NCBI GenBank assembly: GCA_017983615.1
Contig: JAGOBB010000001.1
Span: 558,001 to 622,000 of the forward strand
Length of the DNA: 64,000 nucleotides
Reading direction: 5' to 3'
Source of the DNA: Azonexus sp.
GTDB taxonomy: Bacteria > Pseudomonadota > Gammaproteobacteria > Burkholderiales > Rhodocyclaceae
The notes under the pieces were generated by a model that saw only the letters and a list, made by a program, of their open reading frames with translations, was not told where the DNA came from and searched no databases. Both the position numbers and the translations under genes were made by a program. Positions 34,716 through 42,744 of the stretch are shown in pieces (the first letter of the stretch is position 1; each line of letters opens with the position of its first letter).

Positions 34716-35546
34716 GTGAAGCTCAAATTCTCGAAAATGCACGGTCTGGGCAACGATTTTGTCGTGCTCGACGGTGTTCGTCAGTCGGTTGCGCTGACCC
34801 CGGAACAACTGTGCTATCTGGCCGACCGACATTTCGGTGTTGGCTGCGACCAGATTCTGCTGGTTGAAAAGCCGTCCCGGCCCGATGTCGATTTCCGTTA
34901 CCGGATCTTCAATGCCGATGGCGGCGAGGTCGAGCAGTGCGGCAATGGAGCGCGCTGCTTCGTCCGCTTCGTTCATGAGCAGGGGCTGACCGACAAGCGC
35001 GAGATTCGCGTCGAGACCTTGAAGGGCCTGATTTCGCCACGCCTCGAGGGCGATGGCAATGTGACGGTCGACATGGGCGTTCCCCGTTTCCTGCCGGCGG
35101 ACATTCCTTTCCTGGCCGACGATGATGTGATCATCCATCTGCTCGACGTGGCCGATGAAACACTGGAAACCAGCGTCGTCTCGATGGGCAATCCACATGC
35201 GGTGCAGGTTGTCGACAGTGTGGACAGCGCGCCGGTCGGCGAACATGGGCCGCTGATCGAGCGCCACCCGCGTTTCCCGCAGCGGGTCAACGCCGGGTTC
35301 ATGCAGATCGTCGATCGGCATGCCATCAAGTTGCGTGTTTATGAACGAGGTTCAGGCGAAACGATGGCTTGCGGCACCGGCGCCTGCGCAGCGGTCGTGG
35401 CCGGCATCCGGCGCGGCCTGCTCGACTCGCCGGTCCGCGTGACGACGCGCGGCGGCGATCTGAGCATCGCCTGGGGCGGCGCTGACCGGCCGGTGCTGAT
35501 GACCGGGCCGGCAGTCACTGTATTCACTGGAGAAATCGAATTATGA
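34716..35546 (+). CDS. dapF: Diaminopimelate epimerase
   Basis: DapF (276 aa) converts LL- to meso-diaminopimelate for lysine and peptidoglycan. [20 protein letters not shown] is the family N-terminus. The two catalytic cysteines are in [13 protein letters not shown] and [11 protein letters not shown]. The start is a GTG with GGAG 8-9 nt upstream. It overlaps the DUF484 gene by 4 bp. Confidence 0.97.
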   Translation: MKLKFSKMHGLGNDFVVLDGVRQSVALTPEQLCYLADRHFGVGCDQILLVEKPSRPDVDFRYRIFNADGGEVEQCGNGARCFVRFVHEQGLTDKREIRVETLKGLISPRLEGDGNVTVDMGVPRFLPADIPFLADDDVIIHLLDVADETLETSVVSMGNPHAVQVVDSVDSAPVGEHGPLIERHPRFPQRVNAGFMQIVDRHAIKLRVYERGSGETMACGTGACAAVVAGIRRGLLDSPVRVTTRGGDLSIAWGGADRPVLMTGPAVTVFTGEIEL

Positions 35547-36214
35547 GCGCCATGTTCCCCGAGGAAATCGCGGACTACCTGAAGAACAACCCGAGCTTTT
35601 TCGAGCAGTACGCCGACCTGATGGCGCAGATTTTCGTGCCGCATCCGCACGGCGGCCGGGCTGTTTCGCTGGCCGAGCGCCAGATGCTGACGCTGCGTGA
35701 CAAGAACCGGACGACCGAAAGCAAGCTGGCCGAACTGATCGCCTTCGGCGAGGAGAACGACCAGATCAGCGAAAAGGTGCATCGGCTGGCCGTCGCACTG
35801 ATCGCCGCCGAGACCTTTCAGGCCGTGATCCATTTGCTCAACTTCCACCTGCGCGACGATTTTTCGGTGCCGCACGTGGCGCTGCGTCTGTGGGACAAGC
35901 CGGAAGGTATCGAGGATCTGCCTGAATTTGCCGCGGTCAGCGAAGAACTGCAGGTCTTCGCTGAAACGCTGGCCCGGCCCTACTGCGGTTCGACGGCTGG
36001 TTTCGGTACTGCCTCGTGGTTTGGCGAGCACGCGTCGCATATCCGCTCGCAGGCGCTGATCGCCCTGCGTAACGGCGGCGGCACGATCGGCATGATCGCG
36101 CTGGGTAGTGAGGAGTCGCAGCGCTTTTATGCCGAGATGGGGACGCTCTACCTCGAACGTCTGGGCGAAATGGTTTCCGCCGCGCTGGCCCGGGTGACCG
36201 AGAGCGTGCTATGA
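35543..36214 (+). CDS. DUF484 family protein
   Basis: The 223-residue product has the DUF484 start [20 protein letters not shown] and [14 protein letters not shown], followed by a GAF-like domain. It is nearly always encoded between dapF and xerC in proteobacteria. Its function is unknown. It overlaps both neighbours by 4 bp, so translation of the three genes is coupled. Confidence 0.92.
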   Translation: MSAMFPEEIADYLKNNPSFFEQYADLMAQIFVPHPHGGRAVSLAERQMLTLRDKNRTTESKLAELIAFGEENDQISEKVHRLAVALIAAETFQAVIHLLNFHLRDDFSVPHVALRLWDKPEGIEDLPEFAAVSEELQVFAETLARPYCGSTAGFGTASWFGEHASHIRSQALIALRNGGGTIGMIALGSEESQRFYAEMGTLYLERLGEMVSAALARVTESVL

Positions 36215-37107
36215 CGCCCGTGTTGGCAGCCGACGCCTGGCTGGCCGAACTGGCCGATCAGCGCCGGCTGTCGCCGCACACCATCTCCAATTACCGCCGG
36301 GATCTAGGCAAATTGCTGGCCGTAGCCGGCGAAATTCAATTGGCTGGCCTACAGGTCCACCATGTAAGGCGCTTCATCGCACAGTTGCATGGGCAGGGAC
36401 TGAGTGGGCGCTCACTGGCGCGCCTGCTTTCGGCATGGCGCGGATTCTTTGGTTGGCTGGGCGAACGTGGGTTGGTCAAGGCCAATCCCTGCGACGGCAT
36501 CCGGCCGCCCAAGTCGCCGCGGCTGCTGCCCAAGGCATTGTCGGTCGACGAAACGGCGCGCCTGCTGGCGCCTGCCGAGGACGATGATCTGGTGCAGGCG
36601 GCGCGCGATCTGGCGATGTTCGAACTGTTCTATTCCTCCGGGCTGCGCCTGGCCGAACTGGTCGCCCTAGATTGCGAAGCGCTGGACAGCATCGCCCATG
36701 AAGGCGAGGTGCGTGTCCTTGGCAAGCGCAACAAGTTGCGTGTGGTTCCGGTCGGCAGCAAGGCGCGCGAGGCGTTGGCCGCTTGGTCGGCGGTGCGCGA
36801 CGAACTGGCCAAACCGGGTGAGAAGGCCCTGTTCGTCGGCCAGCGCGGCTCCCGCATCAGCCCGCGCATGGTTGAGGCGAGGCTGGCTCGCCGGGCCGTG
36901 CTGCTCGGGCTGCCGACCCATGTCCATCCGCACATGCTGCGCCACTCCTTTGCCTCGCACGTGCTGCAGTCCTCCGGCGACTTGCGTGCGGTACAGGAAA
37001 TGCTCGGTCACGCCAGCATCGCCTCGACGCAGGTCTACACGCATCTAGATTTCCAGCACCTGGCAAAGGTCTATGACGCCGCCCACCCGCGAGCCAAGGC
37101 CAAGTAG
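36211..37107 (+). CDS. xerC: Tyrosine recombinase XerC
   Basis: XerC (298 aa) resolves chromosome dimers at dif together with XerD. An N-terminal SAM-like core-binding domain (LSPHTISNYRRDLGKLLA) precedes the catalytic domain. That domain has Arg in SSGLRLAELVAL, Lys in LGKRNKLRVVP, the HxxR of HMLRHSFASHVL, the second His in LGHASIAST and the Tyr nucleophile in QVYTHL. The position after dapF-DUF484 distinguishes it from phage integrases. The gene is followed directly by a copy of the dispersed element. Confidence 0.96.
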   Translation: MTPVLAADAWLAELADQRRLSPHTISNYRRDLGKLLAVAGEIQLAGLQVHHVRRFIAQLHGQGLSGRSLARLLSAWRGFFGWLGERGLVKANPCDGIRPPKSPRLLPKALSVDETARLLAPAEDDDLVQAARDLAMFELFYSSGLRLAELVALDCEALDSIAHEGEVRVLGKRNKLRVVPVGSKAREALAAWSAVRDELAKPGEKALFVGQRGSRISPRMVEARLARRAVLLGLPTHVHPHMLRHSFASHVLQSSGDLRAVQEMLGHASIASTQVYTHLDFQHLAKVYDAAHPRAKAK

Positions 37108-37113
37108 GCGTCG

Positions 37114-37152
37114 CCAAATGCTACGGTCGGCCGCCAAAAACGGCCAAAAATC
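37114..37152 (+). repeat. Dispersed TGCTACGGTC element, copy 8 (3' of xerC)
   Basis: CCAAATGCTACGGTCGGCC, 3 nt, an A5 tract (37136-37140), CGGCC and a second A5 tract (37146-37150). The tracts start 10 bp apart. It starts 6 bp after the xerC stop and is one of the two most complete copies. Confidence 0.88.
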
Positions 37153-37161
37153 AAGGCTTCG

Positions 37162-37190
37162 TTGACGATTGATGTGCCAGCCTCTATGAT
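37162..37190 (+). promoter_or_regulatory. Strong consensus promoter of a small-protein gene
   Basis: TTGACG (37162-37167), a 17 bp spacer and TATGAT (37185-37190) give one of the best sigma70 matches in the window. Transcription would start near 37197, leaving a 33-nt leader before the ATG at 37230. Confidence 0.85.
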
Positions 37191-37229
37191 TGGCGGTTTC
37201 GAAAAATCGCCGGATTCAAGGAGTTAGTC

Positions 37230-37382
37230 ATGGCCATCAACCGTAACCGCCGTTCTTCGCTGGAACGCCGCTGCGTTTCCAAGTCCACCAAGCGTCTGTT
37301 CAAGAGCACCGGCAAGACCATGTTCAAGGTCATGTACGCCGCCGAGTGCCATCAGCGCAACCGCAAGGCCCTGGGCGCCTGA
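37230..37382 (+). CDS. Unrecognised 50-residue basic protein
   Basis: The ORF starts at an ATG with AAGGAG 9-14 nt upstream and encodes 50 residues rich in Arg and Lys (MAINRNRRSSLERRC, KSTKRLFKSTGK, CHQRNRKALGA). There are two cysteines and no hydrophobic segment. Its charge suggests binding to RNA, DNA or the ribosome, but I recognise no family. It has its own strong promoter (37162-37190) and terminator (37456-37496), so it is a monocistronic unit between xerC and rlmI. The 3' untranslated part contains two overlapping hairpins (37385-37405 and 37398-37418) that cannot form together. Confidence 0.75.
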   Translation: MAINRNRRSSLERRCVSKSTKRLFKSTGKTMFKVMYAAECHQRNRKALGA

Positions 37383-37455
37383 TTCCACGCCCGACCCAAG
37401 CGTGGCTTTGTCACGCTTGATCCGGACATGGAATAGAAGCCGACACAGTATTTCG

Positions 37456-37496
37456 AGCCCCAGTTGCCGCAAGGCGACCGGGGCTTCTTGCTTTTT
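37456..37496 (+). terminator. Intrinsic terminator of the small-protein unit
   Basis: AGCCCC (37456-37461) pairs with GGGGCT (37480-37485), and GTTGCC (37463-37468) with GGCGAC (37473-37478), around a GCAA tetraloop. A T-rich tail follows to 37496. It ends the transcript before rlmI. Confidence 0.88.
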
Positions 37497-37510
37497 AGAT
37501 CGGGAAAAAC

Positions 37511-38701
37511 ATGGCTCAGCTGATTCTGCTGCCGGGCAAGGAACGTTCTGCCTTCAAGCATCACCCGTGGTTGTTCGCCGGTTCGGTCGGCCGTCTTGAA
37601 GGTCGCGCCCGGCCGGGCGATACCGTCGAGGTGTTGGCCGACAACCTGAAGCCGTTGGGCCGCGCCGCCTACAGCCCGAAGTCGCAGATTCGCGCCCGTT
37701 TCTGGACCTTCGATGCCGACGAATCGGTGGATGACGCCTTCTTCAAGCGGCGCATTGCGGCGGCCGTGGCCAGTCGTCAGGCGCTGCCGGAGTTGCGCGG
37801 CCAGCAGGGCTTGCGTCTGATCCACGCCGAATCCGACGGCCTGCCCGGCGTCATCGCCGACCAGTACGGCGACACGGTGGTCGTTCAGCTGACTTCGGCC
37901 GGTGCCGACAAGTGGCGGAACGCCATTGTCGCTGGGCTGGTCAAGGCGACCGGTTGCGCCCGCATCTATGAGCGCTCCGATTCCGACGTCCGCGGCCTGG
38001 AAGGTTTAGGCCCGACGACTGGCTGGATTTATGGCGAAGCACCCGAGACGCCGCTGAGCATCGAGGAGAACGGCGTTCGGCTGGCCATCGACATCGCCGG
38101 CGGCCACAAGACAGGTTTCTACCTCGATCAGCGCGACAATCGCGCCCTGCTAGGCCAGTTGTCGGCCGGCAAGGACGTCCTCAACTGCTTCTGCTACACC
38201 GGCGGCTTTTCGCTGCAGGCGCTGGCCGGCGGGGCGGCGAGCGTGCTGTCGATCGATTCTTCAGGTCCTGCGCTGGCACAGGCCCAGGCCAATCTGGCGC
38301 TCAATACGCAATTGCCCGCCAACCGCGCCGAATGGCTGGAAGCCGATGTCTTCCAGGCGCTGCGCGATTTCCGCAAGGCTGGCCGGCTGTTCGACCTGAT
38401 CGTCCTCGATCCGCCCAAGTTCGCGCCCTCGGCAGCGCATGCTGACCGGGCCGCGAAGGCCTACAAGGATATCAACCTGCTGGGCTGCCGCCTGCTCAAA
38501 CCGGGCGGTTTGCTGATGACCTATTCCTGCTCCGGTGGTGTCGGTCTTGAGTTGTTCCAGAAAATCATTGCCGGTGCGGCGCAGGATGCCGGTCGCCCGG
38601 CGCGCATCGTCCGCCGCCTTTCCGGCGCGGCCGATCATCCGGTGGCACTGAACTTCCCGGAAGGCGAATATCTCAAAGGCTTGCTCGTCCAGGTCGATTA
38701 A
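37511..38701 (+). CDS. rlmI: 23S rRNA m5C1962 methyltransferase RlmI
   Basis: RlmI (396 aa) methylates C1962 of 23S rRNA. An N-terminal PUA domain (FKHHPWLFAGSVGRLEGRAR) and a central EEHEE-like region precede a Rossmann methyltransferase domain with VLNCFCYTGGFSLQALAGGA (SAM loop) and IVLDPPKFAPS (catalytic motif IV). It starts 15 bp after the small-gene terminator and may be read from readthrough or a promoter I do not see. The zinc-type cluster follows 9 bp after its stop. Confidence 0.9.
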   Translation: MAQLILLPGKERSAFKHHPWLFAGSVGRLEGRARPGDTVEVLADNLKPLGRAAYSPKSQIRARFWTFDADESVDDAFFKRRIAAAVASRQALPELRGQQGLRLIHAESDGLPGVIADQYGDTVVVQLTSAGADKWRNAIVAGLVKATGCARIYERSDSDVRGLEGLGPTTGWIYGEAPETPLSIEENGVRLAIDIAGGHKTGFYLDQRDNRALLGQLSAGKDVLNCFCYTGGFSLQALAGGAASVLSIDSSGPALAQAQANLALNTQLPANRAEWLEADVFQALRDFRKAGRLFDLIVLDPPKFAPSAAHADRAAKAYKDINLLGCRLLKPGGLLMTYSCSGGVGLELFQKIIAGAAQDAGRPARIVRRLSGAADHPVALNFPEGEYLKGLLVQVD

Positions 38702-38710
38702 TCTGCTGTC

Positions 38711-38992
38711 GTGAATCCTCTGCGCCATCTTCTTCTCGTTGCCGTTCTCCTCTTCGCCCAACTGGCGGCGGGGGCGCATGCCGTCGAGCATGCGGCGGGC
38801 AATGACGATGGCTTGCCAACGCATGTCTGCCAGCTTTGTCTGGCAGCGCAGGATCTGGGTGCGGCGCTGCCGTCGCTGGCGGCCTTGCCGCCGGTGGTGG
38901 CGCAACAATTCGTTCCCGAAACCCTGCCGGTTCAAGGCCGCAGCGCCTTGCCGCCGCCGGCGGCTCGCCAAGGCGCGCCCCCCAACTTCTGA
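38711..38992 (+). CDS. Small exported DUF2946-like protein with CxxC motif
   Basis: A 93-residue protein with a signal peptide (MNPLRHLLLVAVLLFAQLAAGAHA), then EHAAG and HVCQLCLAAQDLG, a His/Cys cluster that suggests metal binding, and a Pro/Ala-rich tail. This layout fits DUF2946, a family found beside metal uptake genes. The start is a GTG at 38711. It stands at the head of the outer-membrane barrel and ABC transporter genes, so a role in zinc or manganese handling in the periplasm is a reasonable inference. Confidence 0.7.
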   Translation: MNPLRHLLLVAVLLFAQLAAGAHAVEHAAGNDDGLPTHVCQLCLAAQDLGAALPSLAALPPVVAQQFVPETLPVQGRSALPPPAARQGAPPNF

Positions 38993-39028
38993 AAATTGCC
39001 TCTTTTTTGGGCCGACCGTGGCATTTGC
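38992..39028 (-). repeat. Dispersed TGCTACGGTC element, copy 9, one core mismatch
   Basis: The minus strand reads GCAAATGCCACGGTCGGCCC, an A6 tract, GAGGC and AATTTT. One core mismatch (C for T). It fills the gap between the DUF2946 gene and the barrel gene. Confidence 0.75.
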
Positions 39029-39066
39029 CGCCGCCGGCCGTTTTGACGCATTTTCAGGAGCATTCC

Positions 39067-40461
39067 ATGCAAAAACGCATTGCCATGGCCGCCATGCTGG
39101 CCGCCGCCTGCGGCGCGCAGGCCGCCGACAACACCGATCTGGCCGCCATCAAGGCGCAGATCGCCGACATGAAGCAGAGTTACGAGCAGCGCATCGCGGC
39201 GCTGGAGCAGAAACTGGCCCAGGCCGAGGCGCGGTCCACCAAGGAGGCCAGCCCGGCCCCGGCCGTGGCGGACAGCCGCCCGCAAGCTGCCCCTGCTGCC
39301 AGCGGTTTCAATCCCGAGGTGTCATTGATCGTGCAGGGTCAGTACAAACAGATGAAGAACGTGCCGGAACGCGGCATCACGGGCTTCTTTCCGGCGGGCG
39401 GACATGATCACGGCGACGGCGCGATCGAGGGCATCAACAAGCGCGGCTTCTCGGTCGATCACACCGAACTGGTCTTCGCCGCCAACGTTGACCCGCACTG
39501 GCGTGCCCAGGCCATCCTCGGCCTGGCCGACGGCGAGGTGGAGGTCGAGGAGGCCTGGTTCCAGTCGCTGGGGCTGGGCAACGGTCTCGGCCTGAAGGGC
39601 GGGCGCTTCTTCTCGGGCATCGGCTACCTGAACGAGCAGCATCCGCACGCCTGGGATTTCGCGGACGCACCGCTGATGTACCAGGCGCTGTTCGGTACGC
39701 ACGCCAACTATGGCCAGGACGGCGTGCAGCTGAAATGGCTGGCGCCGACCGACCTGTTCATCGAACTGGGCGCCGAGCTCGGCCGAGGCGCGAGTTTCCC
39801 GGGCACCGACCGCAACCGCAACGGGGCGGGCGCCGTGGCGGCCTTCGCGCATGTCGGCGGCGACGTGGGTATCGAACATAGCTGGCGAGCTGGCCTGTCT
39901 TATCTGCGGACGCGGGCGGAAGGGCGCGAAGGCCATTTCGAGGACGTTGGCGGTCTGGAGGCGCAGGGCCTGTTCACCGGCCGTTCGTCGACGTGGATTG
40001 CCGATTTTGTCTGGAAGTGGGCACCGAACGGCAACCCCAAGGACCGCAACCTGAAATTCCAGGGCGAATACTTCCAGCGCCGCGAATCCGGCAACCTGAC
40101 CTGTCTTGACGAGGAAGCGCTCGGCAACGCCTGTGCCGCCGAGCCGACCGCCGCCTATCGCACGCGCCAGTCCGGATGGTATGCCCAGAGCGTCTATCAA
40201 TTCACCCCCAACTGGCGGGCGGGTCTGCGCTACGAGCAGCTCGACAGCGGCACGCGCGATTTCGGCGCCATCGGCAGTCTGCTCGCCGTCGACAGCTATC
40301 GGCCGAAAAAAGCGACAGCGATGATCGACTACAACTGGAGCGAGTTTTCCCGGCTGCGCCTGCAGTTCGCGCAGGACAAATCGATGCAGGGCGTGACCGA
40401 CAATCAGTTTACGCTGCAATACATCATGAGCCTGGGCGCCCACGGCGCCCACAAGTTCTGA
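39067..40461 (+). CDS. Outer-membrane beta-barrel protein with N-terminal coiled coil, metal-uptake cluster
   Basis: The 464-residue product has a signal peptide (MQKRIAMAAMLAAACGAQAA), a coiled-coil segment (residues about 25-60, IKAQIADMKQSYEQRIAALE) and a long barrel of alternating aromatic strands. The barrel has GGRFFSGIGYLNEQHPHAWD near residue 180 and a final strand ending AHGAHKF. It lacks a TonB box or plug, so it looks like a porin rather than a TonB-dependent receptor. I assign it to metal uptake only because it lies 9 bp before the znuA-like gene. The ATG at 39067 has GGAG upstream; the frame is open back to 38836. Confidence 0.78.
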   Translation: MQKRIAMAAMLAAACGAQAADNTDLAAIKAQIADMKQSYEQRIAALEQKLAQAEARSTKEASPAPAVADSRPQAAPAASGFNPEVSLIVQGQYKQMKNVPERGITGFFPAGGHDHGDGAIEGINKRGFSVDHTELVFAANVDPHWRAQAILGLADGEVEVEEAWFQSLGLGNGLGLKGGRFFSGIGYLNEQHPHAWDFADAPLMYQALFGTHANYGQDGVQLKWLAPTDLFIELGAELGRGASFPGTDRNRNGAGAVAAFAHVGGDVGIEHSWRAGLSYLRTRAEGREGHFEDVGGLEAQGLFTGRSSTWIADFVWKWAPNGNPKDRNLKFQGEYFQRRESGNLTCLDEEALGNACAAEPTAAYRTRQSGWYAQSVYQFTPNWRAGLRYEQLDSGTRDFGAIGSLLAVDSYRPKKATAMIDYNWSEFSRLRLQFAQDKSMQGVTDNQFTLQYIMSLGAHGAHKF

Positions 40462-40470
40462 GGGGTGACG

Positions 40471-41370
40471 ATGAAAAAATTCATTTTTGCCGGTTTTTTG
40501 GCGGCGACCGTAGCATTCTCGGCTCACGCCGATCTGAAGGTCTTTGCTACGGTGCCCGAATGGGGCGCGCTGGCCAAGGAGATCGGCGGCGACAAGGTGC
40601 GCGTTTACACGGCCACCAACGCCTTCCAGGACCCGCACCGGATTGAGGCCAAACCCTCGTTGCTGGCCCAGGCACGGCAGGCGCAACTGCTCGTCGCGGC
40701 GGGCGCCGAACTTGAAATCGGCTGGTTGCCGCTGGTCCAGCGCGACTCCGGGAACCCGGCCATCCAGTCGGGCCAGCCGGGGTATTTCGAGGCGGCTTCC
40801 TGGGTCAATCGCCTCGACGTGCCGACCACGGTCGACCGTGCCCACGGCGACGTGCATCCGGCTGGCAATCCGCACACCCATCTCGATCCGCGCAATGTGC
40901 TGAAAGTCGGCGAGGCGCTGGCCCGGCGCATGGCCGAGCTGGATGCCGCCAATGCCGCCGCCTACCAGTCCGGGTTTGCTACCTTCGCCGGCAAATGGCA
41001 GGCCGCCATCGTGCGCTGGGAAAAAGAGGCTGGTGCGCTCAAAGGCACGCCGGTCTTCGTCCATCACCAGTCCTTCGTTTATTTGACGCGCTGGCTGGGC
41101 ATGACCGAAGTCGGCGCACTCGAACCGAAGCCCGGTGTCGAGCCGACCAGCGGCCACCTCAACGCGCTATTGGCACGTCAGCAGGCGGCGCCGGCCCGGA
41201 TGATCCTGCGCACGGCCTACCAGCAGGAAGGGCCGAGCCAGTGGCTTGCCGGCAAGAGCGGCATACCGGCCGTGATGCTGCCCTACACCGTTGGCGGCAC
41301 GCCGGAGGCCCGCGATCTGTTCGGCCTGTTCGACGACACCGTGCAACGCCTGCTCAAGGGCTTGCGGTGA
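40471..41370 (+). CDS. znuA: Zinc/manganese ABC transporter substrate-binding protein (ZnuA-like)
   Basis: A cluster A-I periplasmic metal-binding protein of 299 residues with a signal peptide MKKFIFAGFLAATVAFSAHA. The candidate metal-ligand histidines are in DPHRIEA, NPHTHLDPRN and VHHQSFVYL, with the family segment EPTSGHLNALL. It lacks the His/Asp-rich loop of classical ZnuA, so zinc versus manganese is not certain. A copy of the dispersed element covers the signal peptide codons (40482-40518). Confidence 0.82.
   Translation: MKKFIFAGFLAATVAFSAHADLKVFATVPEWGALAKEIGGDKVRVYTATNAFQDPHRIEAKPSLLAQARQAQLLVAAGAELEIGWLPLVQRDSGNPAIQSGQPGYFEAASWVNRLDVPTTVDRAHGDVHPAGNPHTHLDPRNVLKVGEALARRMAELDAANAAAYQSGFATFAGKWQAAIVRWEKEAGALKGTPVFVHHQSFVYLTRWLGMTEVGALEPKPGVEPTSGHLNALLARQQAAPARMILRTAYQQEGPSQWLAGKSGIPAVMLPYTVGGTPEARDLFGLFDDTVQRLLKGLR
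40482..40518 (-). repeat. Dispersed TGCTACGGTC element, copy 10 (in znuA signal peptide)
   Basis: The minus strand reads GAGAATGCTACGGTCGCCGCC, an A6 tract, CCGGC and an A5 tract. It covers codons for FIFAGFLAATVAF. Confidence 0.8.
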
Positions 41371-41945
41371 ACGCCCTGCTGCGTGCCGAGGGTCTGGTGG
41401 CCGGCTGGCAACAGCCGGCCACCAGACCGCTTGATCTGGCCGTCGCAGCCGGCGAAGTCGTCGGCCTCACCGGCCCGAACGGCGTCGGAAAAAGCACGGT
41501 GTTGGCGGCGATAGCCGGCCGGGCGAGCATCTTCGCCGGGCGCATCGAAATGGCGCCCGGCATCCGGCTCGGCCTGCAGGCTCAGGATGTGCCGCCGGTA
41601 GTCGGCATGCCGATATCCGGCCGCGAACTGCTGGCTCTGACCGGTGCTACCCCGGATGGCCTGCCGTCGTGGCTGGCCGGGTGCCTCGACTCCCGGCTTG
41701 ATCGCCTGTCCGGCGGTCAGCGCCATTACCTGACACTGTGGGCCGTGTTGCAGGCGCCGGCTGACCTGGTGCTGCTCGATGAGCCGACCAACAACCTCGA
41801 TCAGGCCGGCGTCGCCCACCTGACGGCGCATCTGCGCGAGCGGGCGGCTTCTGGCAGTGGCCTGCTGGTGGTCAGCCACGATGCCGCCTTCGTCGACGCG
41901 GTCTGCGACCGTGTGCTCGAGCTGGGAGCCGGCGATGTGGCATGA
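41367..41945 (+). CDS. znuC: Metal ABC transporter ATP-binding protein (ZnuC-like)
   Basis: A short ABC ATPase of 192 residues with Walker A GLTGPNGVGKSTVLAAIAG, signature LSGGQRHYLTLWAVL, Walker B LVLLDEPTNNLD and the H-loop VVSHDAAFVD. The GTG start at 41367 overlaps the znuA stop by 4 bp. It is shorter than typical ZnuC (about 250 residues) and lacks the C-terminal extension. Confidence 0.85.
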   Translation: MNALLRAEGLVAGWQQPATRPLDLAVAAGEVVGLTGPNGVGKSTVLAAIAGRASIFAGRIEMAPGIRLGLQAQDVPPVVGMPISGRELLALTGATPDGLPSWLAGCLDSRLDRLSGGQRHYLTLWAVLQAPADLVLLDEPTNNLDQAGVAHLTAHLRERAASGSGLLVVSHDAAFVDAVCDRVLELGAGDVA

Positions 41946-42699
41946 ACTCTTCCTAACCCCCTTCCTGACTGGCCTGGCGCTGGCGGTGCTGCTGCCCGTA
42001 CTCGGCTGCTATCTGCGCCTGCGCGACGAATGGCTGGCCGCGCTGGCCTACTCGCATGTCGCGGCGGCGGGGGCGCTGCTGGCGCTGGTCGCCGGTCTGG
42101 CGCCGGCGGTCGGCGGCATGGCCGCGGCCGGTCTGGCCGGATCGACGCGCCGCCTGTTCTCCCGCCGTCTGACCGGCGGCGCTGCCGATGCCCTGCTGCT
42201 GACCGGCGGCTGGGCGCTGGCCGTTCTGCTGGCGGCCAATCACCCGCTGGCCGAGCGCCTGGGTCACGCCCTGTTCGACGGCCAGCTCTATTTTGCCGGC
42301 AGCGAGCAACTCTGGCTGGCTGCCGGCGGCGGCGCCCTGGCCCTGACGTTGCTGTGGCATCTCAGCCGGCATTTGTTGCTGGCCCGGATCTATCCCGACA
42401 TCTTTCGGTTGCGCGGGGGGCGCGCCTGGCCGATCGACGTCGGCTTCGATCTGCTCGCCGCTCTGTGTCTGGCGCTGGCGACGATGACTCTCGGCGTCAT
42501 GGGCGCCTTTGCACTGGTGTTCATTCCGCCCTGGCTGGCCTTCCGGAAAGGCAAAAATTGGCGCTCGGGACTGCGCTTCGCCCTGACTCTCGGGCTGCTT
42601 GCCTATTTAGGCGCGTTTGCGCTGGCCCTAGCCCTGGATCAACCTTTTGGCCCGGTCCTGACGCTCCTGCTTGTTGTGCTGGGGCTGATCGTTGCATGA
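41935..42699 (+). CDS. znuB: Metal ABC transporter permease (ZnuB-like)
   Basis: A 254-residue polytopic permease of the ABC-3 family: FLTPFLTGLALAVLLPVLGCYLRLRDEWLAALAYSHVAAAGALLAL contains the family's conserved early Asp/His region. About eight membrane helices follow. The ATG at 41935 overlaps the ATPase gene by 11 bp. It completes the transporter with the ZnuA- and ZnuC-like proteins. No Zur-type palindrome is visible to me ahead of the cluster. Confidence 0.83.
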   Translation: MWHELFLTPFLTGLALAVLLPVLGCYLRLRDEWLAALAYSHVAAAGALLALVAGLAPAVGGMAAAGLAGSTRRLFSRRLTGGAADALLLTGGWALAVLLAANHPLAERLGHALFDGQLYFAGSEQLWLAAGGGALALTLLWHLSRHLLLARIYPDIFRLRGGRAWPIDVGFDLLAALCLALATMTLGVMGAFALVFIPPWLAFRKGKNWRSGLRFALTLGLLAYLGAFALALALDQPFGPVLTLLLVVLGLIVA

Positions 42700-42744
42700 A
42701 TGCGTTCGGCGTGCTAAAACTCAACTCCTGCACGCGGAGTGGTC

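Noticed and set aside
36211-37107. Tyrosine recombinase as an integrase of a mobile element
   Set aside because: It lies in the standard dapF-DUF484-xerC order and has the XerC length and motifs.
40541-40565. TTTGCTACGGTGCCCG in znuA, 25 bp from copy 10
   Set aside because: The core has a mismatch in its last bases (GTGC for GTCG) and the A/T tracts are missing.
39322-41157. A 611-codon minus-strand open frame opposite the barrel and znuA genes
   Set aside because: It has no family features and a composition typical of antisense frames in GC-rich genes. The plus-strand genes have signal peptides, motifs and operon spacing.
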